A stretch of DNA of 64,000 bases, from positions 3,534,001-3,598,000 of the forward strand of contig NZ_CP104174.1 in NCBI RefSeq assembly GCF_025200925.1, given 5' to 3'. The notes under the pieces are model-generated. The model was not told the origin of the DNA, did not search any database, and worked only from the letters and a program-made list of their open reading frames with translations. Below are positions 62,821 to 64,000 of the stretch, piece after piece. Each line of letters opens with the position of its first letter. The stretch's first letter is position 1. The position numbers and the translations under genes were made by a program. Source of the DNA: Bradyrhizobium sp. CB1015. GTDB lineage: Bacteria > Pseudomonadota > Alphaproteobacteria > Rhizobiales > Xanthobacteraceae.

Positions 62821-64000
62821 ATGTCGAGCGCCTCGCCCGCCGTCTCGATCGGCATCGATTTTGGCACGAGCAATACGGTCGTTGCGCTGGCGGCGGATGA
62901 CCGCCGGGTCGAGGCGATTCGCTTCGACCATGGCGGGCAGCGCCACAGTGTCTACGTGTCGGCCCTGTGCTTCTGGGAGGACCGGCCGGGCGCCGGCGCC
63001 CAGGCCGAGGGTGGGCCGTGGGCGATCGAGCAGTTTCTCGAAGGACGCCACGTCTATCGCTTCCTGCAATCGTTCAAGACCTTTGCGGCGAGCTCCAGCT
63101 TCAACACCACGCAGGTGTTCCGGCAGCGCTACAAGTTCGAAGACATTCTGGCGGCGTTCCTGCGCACGCTGGCGCGCCACGGCGGGGACAAGTTCGGCTT
63201 CGAGGCGGCGAACATCACGGTCGGCCGCCCGGTACGCTTTGCCGGCGGCAATCCCGACGAGGCGCTGGCGATGCAGCGCTACCGCGCCGCGTTCGAGCGC
63301 TTGGGCGCCGGCCACGCGCGCTATGTCTACGAGCCCGTCGGCGCGGCATTCTCCTTCGCCCGCAGGCTGGAGCGCGATGCCACCGTACTGGTCGCCGATT
63401 TCGGCGGCGGCACCAGCGATTTCTCCGTGATGCGTTTCTCGCGTGCGGGCGGCGTTCTTCGCGCCGAGCCGCTCGGCCACGCCGGCATCGGCGTTGCCGG
63501 CGACACCTTCGACTATCGCATCGTCGACCACATCGTGTCGCCGCGGCTCGGCAAGGGCTCCAGCTTCCGCTCGTTCGACAAGGTGCTGCCGGTCCCTAGC
63601 GGCCATTACACCAACCTGGCGCGCTGGCATCAGCTGGCGATGATGAAGAGCAACGGCGATCTGCGCGAGCTCCGCGAGCTCCAGCGCACCGCGCTGAAGC
63701 CGGAGCTGCTCAAGGATTTCATCACCATCGTCGATCTCGACCTCGGCTTTGCGCTGTACCGCGCGGTGTCCGACGCCAAGGTCGCACTCTCGGCGCAGGA
63801 CGAGGTGGACTTCCGCTTCAAGGGCGGCGGCGTCGACATCGGCGCGGCCGTCACGCGGAAGAAATTCGAAGCCTGGATTGCCGACGACATCGCCCGGCTG
63901 AGCGCCACCGTCGACAAGGTGCTGGCCGAGGCCCGCACCACCGCGCGCGAGGTGGAGAAGGTGTTTCTGACCGGCGGCACCTCGTTCGTGCCCGCGGTCC
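62821..64000 (+). CDS. Hsp70-family protein (3' end outside window)
   Basis: At least 393 residues are encoded and the frame is open at the right edge. The actin-like ATPase fold shows phosphate-1 (SIGIDFGTSNTVVAL), phosphate-2 (VLVADFGGGTSDFSVMRF) and adenosine (KVFLTGGTSFVPAV) motifs. It resembles YegD-type Hsp70 relatives, which often lack a normal substrate-binding domain; the missing end prevents a check. It follows the WD40 gene by 132 bases. Confidence 0.9.
   Translation, partial: MSSASPAVSIGIDFGTSNTVVALAADDRRVEAIRFDHGGQRHSVYVSALCFWEDRPGAGAQAEGGPWAIEQFLEGRHVYRFLQSFKTFAASSSFNTTQVFRQRYKFEDILAAFLRTLARHGGDKFGFEAANITVGRPVRFAGGNPDEALAMQRYRAAFERLGAGHARYVYEPVGAAFSFARRLERDATVLVADFGGGTSDFSVMRFSRAGGVLRAEPLGHAGIGVAGDTFDYRIVDHIVSPRLGKGSSFRSFDKVLPVPSGHYTNLARWHQLAMMKSNGDLRELRELQRTALKPELLKDFITIVDLDLGFALYRAVSDAKVALSAQDEVDFRFKGGGVDIGAAVTRKKFEAWIADDIARLSATVDKVLAEARTTAREVEKVFLTGGTSFVPAV

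Overview
The window is high-GC alphaproteobacterial DNA, most probably from a Bradyrhizobium-type chromosome. The evidence is the conserved block feuP-feuQ / cycHJKL / degP / two-component pair / glnE, an NAD-dependent formate dehydrogenase operon in fdsGBACD order, many GTG and TTG starts, and several families of palindromic intergenic repeats of the kind common in that genus. I saw no rRNA, tRNA or CRISPR array. The identification rests on gene order and protein families, not on a database search.

Layout. (1) 1-11.4 kb is an accessory-looking metabolic region. It holds a large winged-helix/ATPase regulator cut by the left edge, four minus-strand genes (an exported monooxygenase-like protein, a Tat-exported VOC protein, an aldo/keto reductase and an exported alpha/beta hydrolase), and then a plus-strand AraC regulator followed by a molybdenum hydroxylase (isoquinoline 1-oxidoreductase type), its diheme cytochrome c, a DJ-1/PfpI protein and a small monooxygenase. 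(2) 11.4-15.0 kb is a repeat and IS zone: a complete IS1182-family element lies beside a truncated IS110 transposase and several palindromic elements. (3) 15.0-20.5 kb carries a thymidine/AMP phosphorylase-like gene coupled to a beta-CASP metallo-beta-lactamase gene, an orphan Flp pilin, a Ku gene and a 51-residue membrane protein behind a stress-type promoter.

(4) 20.6-37.6 kb is the conserved core: feuPQ, the cycHJKL cytochrome c maturation operon, a chemoreceptor, degP, a second two-component system and glnE. (5) 37.5-44.6 kb is the minus-strand fdsGBA-fdhD-fdsD operon with a divergent LysR gene. (6) 44.6-54.6 kb holds a PAS sensor kinase, a CDF metal transporter with an unusually long cytoplasmic part, a quinone-oxidoreductase-like gene, a nitronate monooxygenase, small exported proteins including one with PIGK repeats, and a fumarylacetoacetase-family/ketopantoate-reductase pair.

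(7) 54.7-60.9 kb is a minus-strand transport region: a CBS-domain protein, an oxalate/formate-type antiporter, the tripartite carboxylate transporter tctCBA and a 45-residue protein. A 17-bp dyad (TGGTAT-N5-ATGCCA, three exact copies and one degenerate copy) lies upstream of most of these transcription units and looks like the operator of one shared regulator, perhaps of the GntR family. This is the most interesting unexplained signal in the window. If the antiporter exports formate in exchange for oxalate, or feeds oxalate breakdown, the nearby formate dehydrogenase is the natural end of the path; this is inference. (8) 61-64 kb has an exported WD40 propeller and an Hsp70-family gene cut by the right edge.
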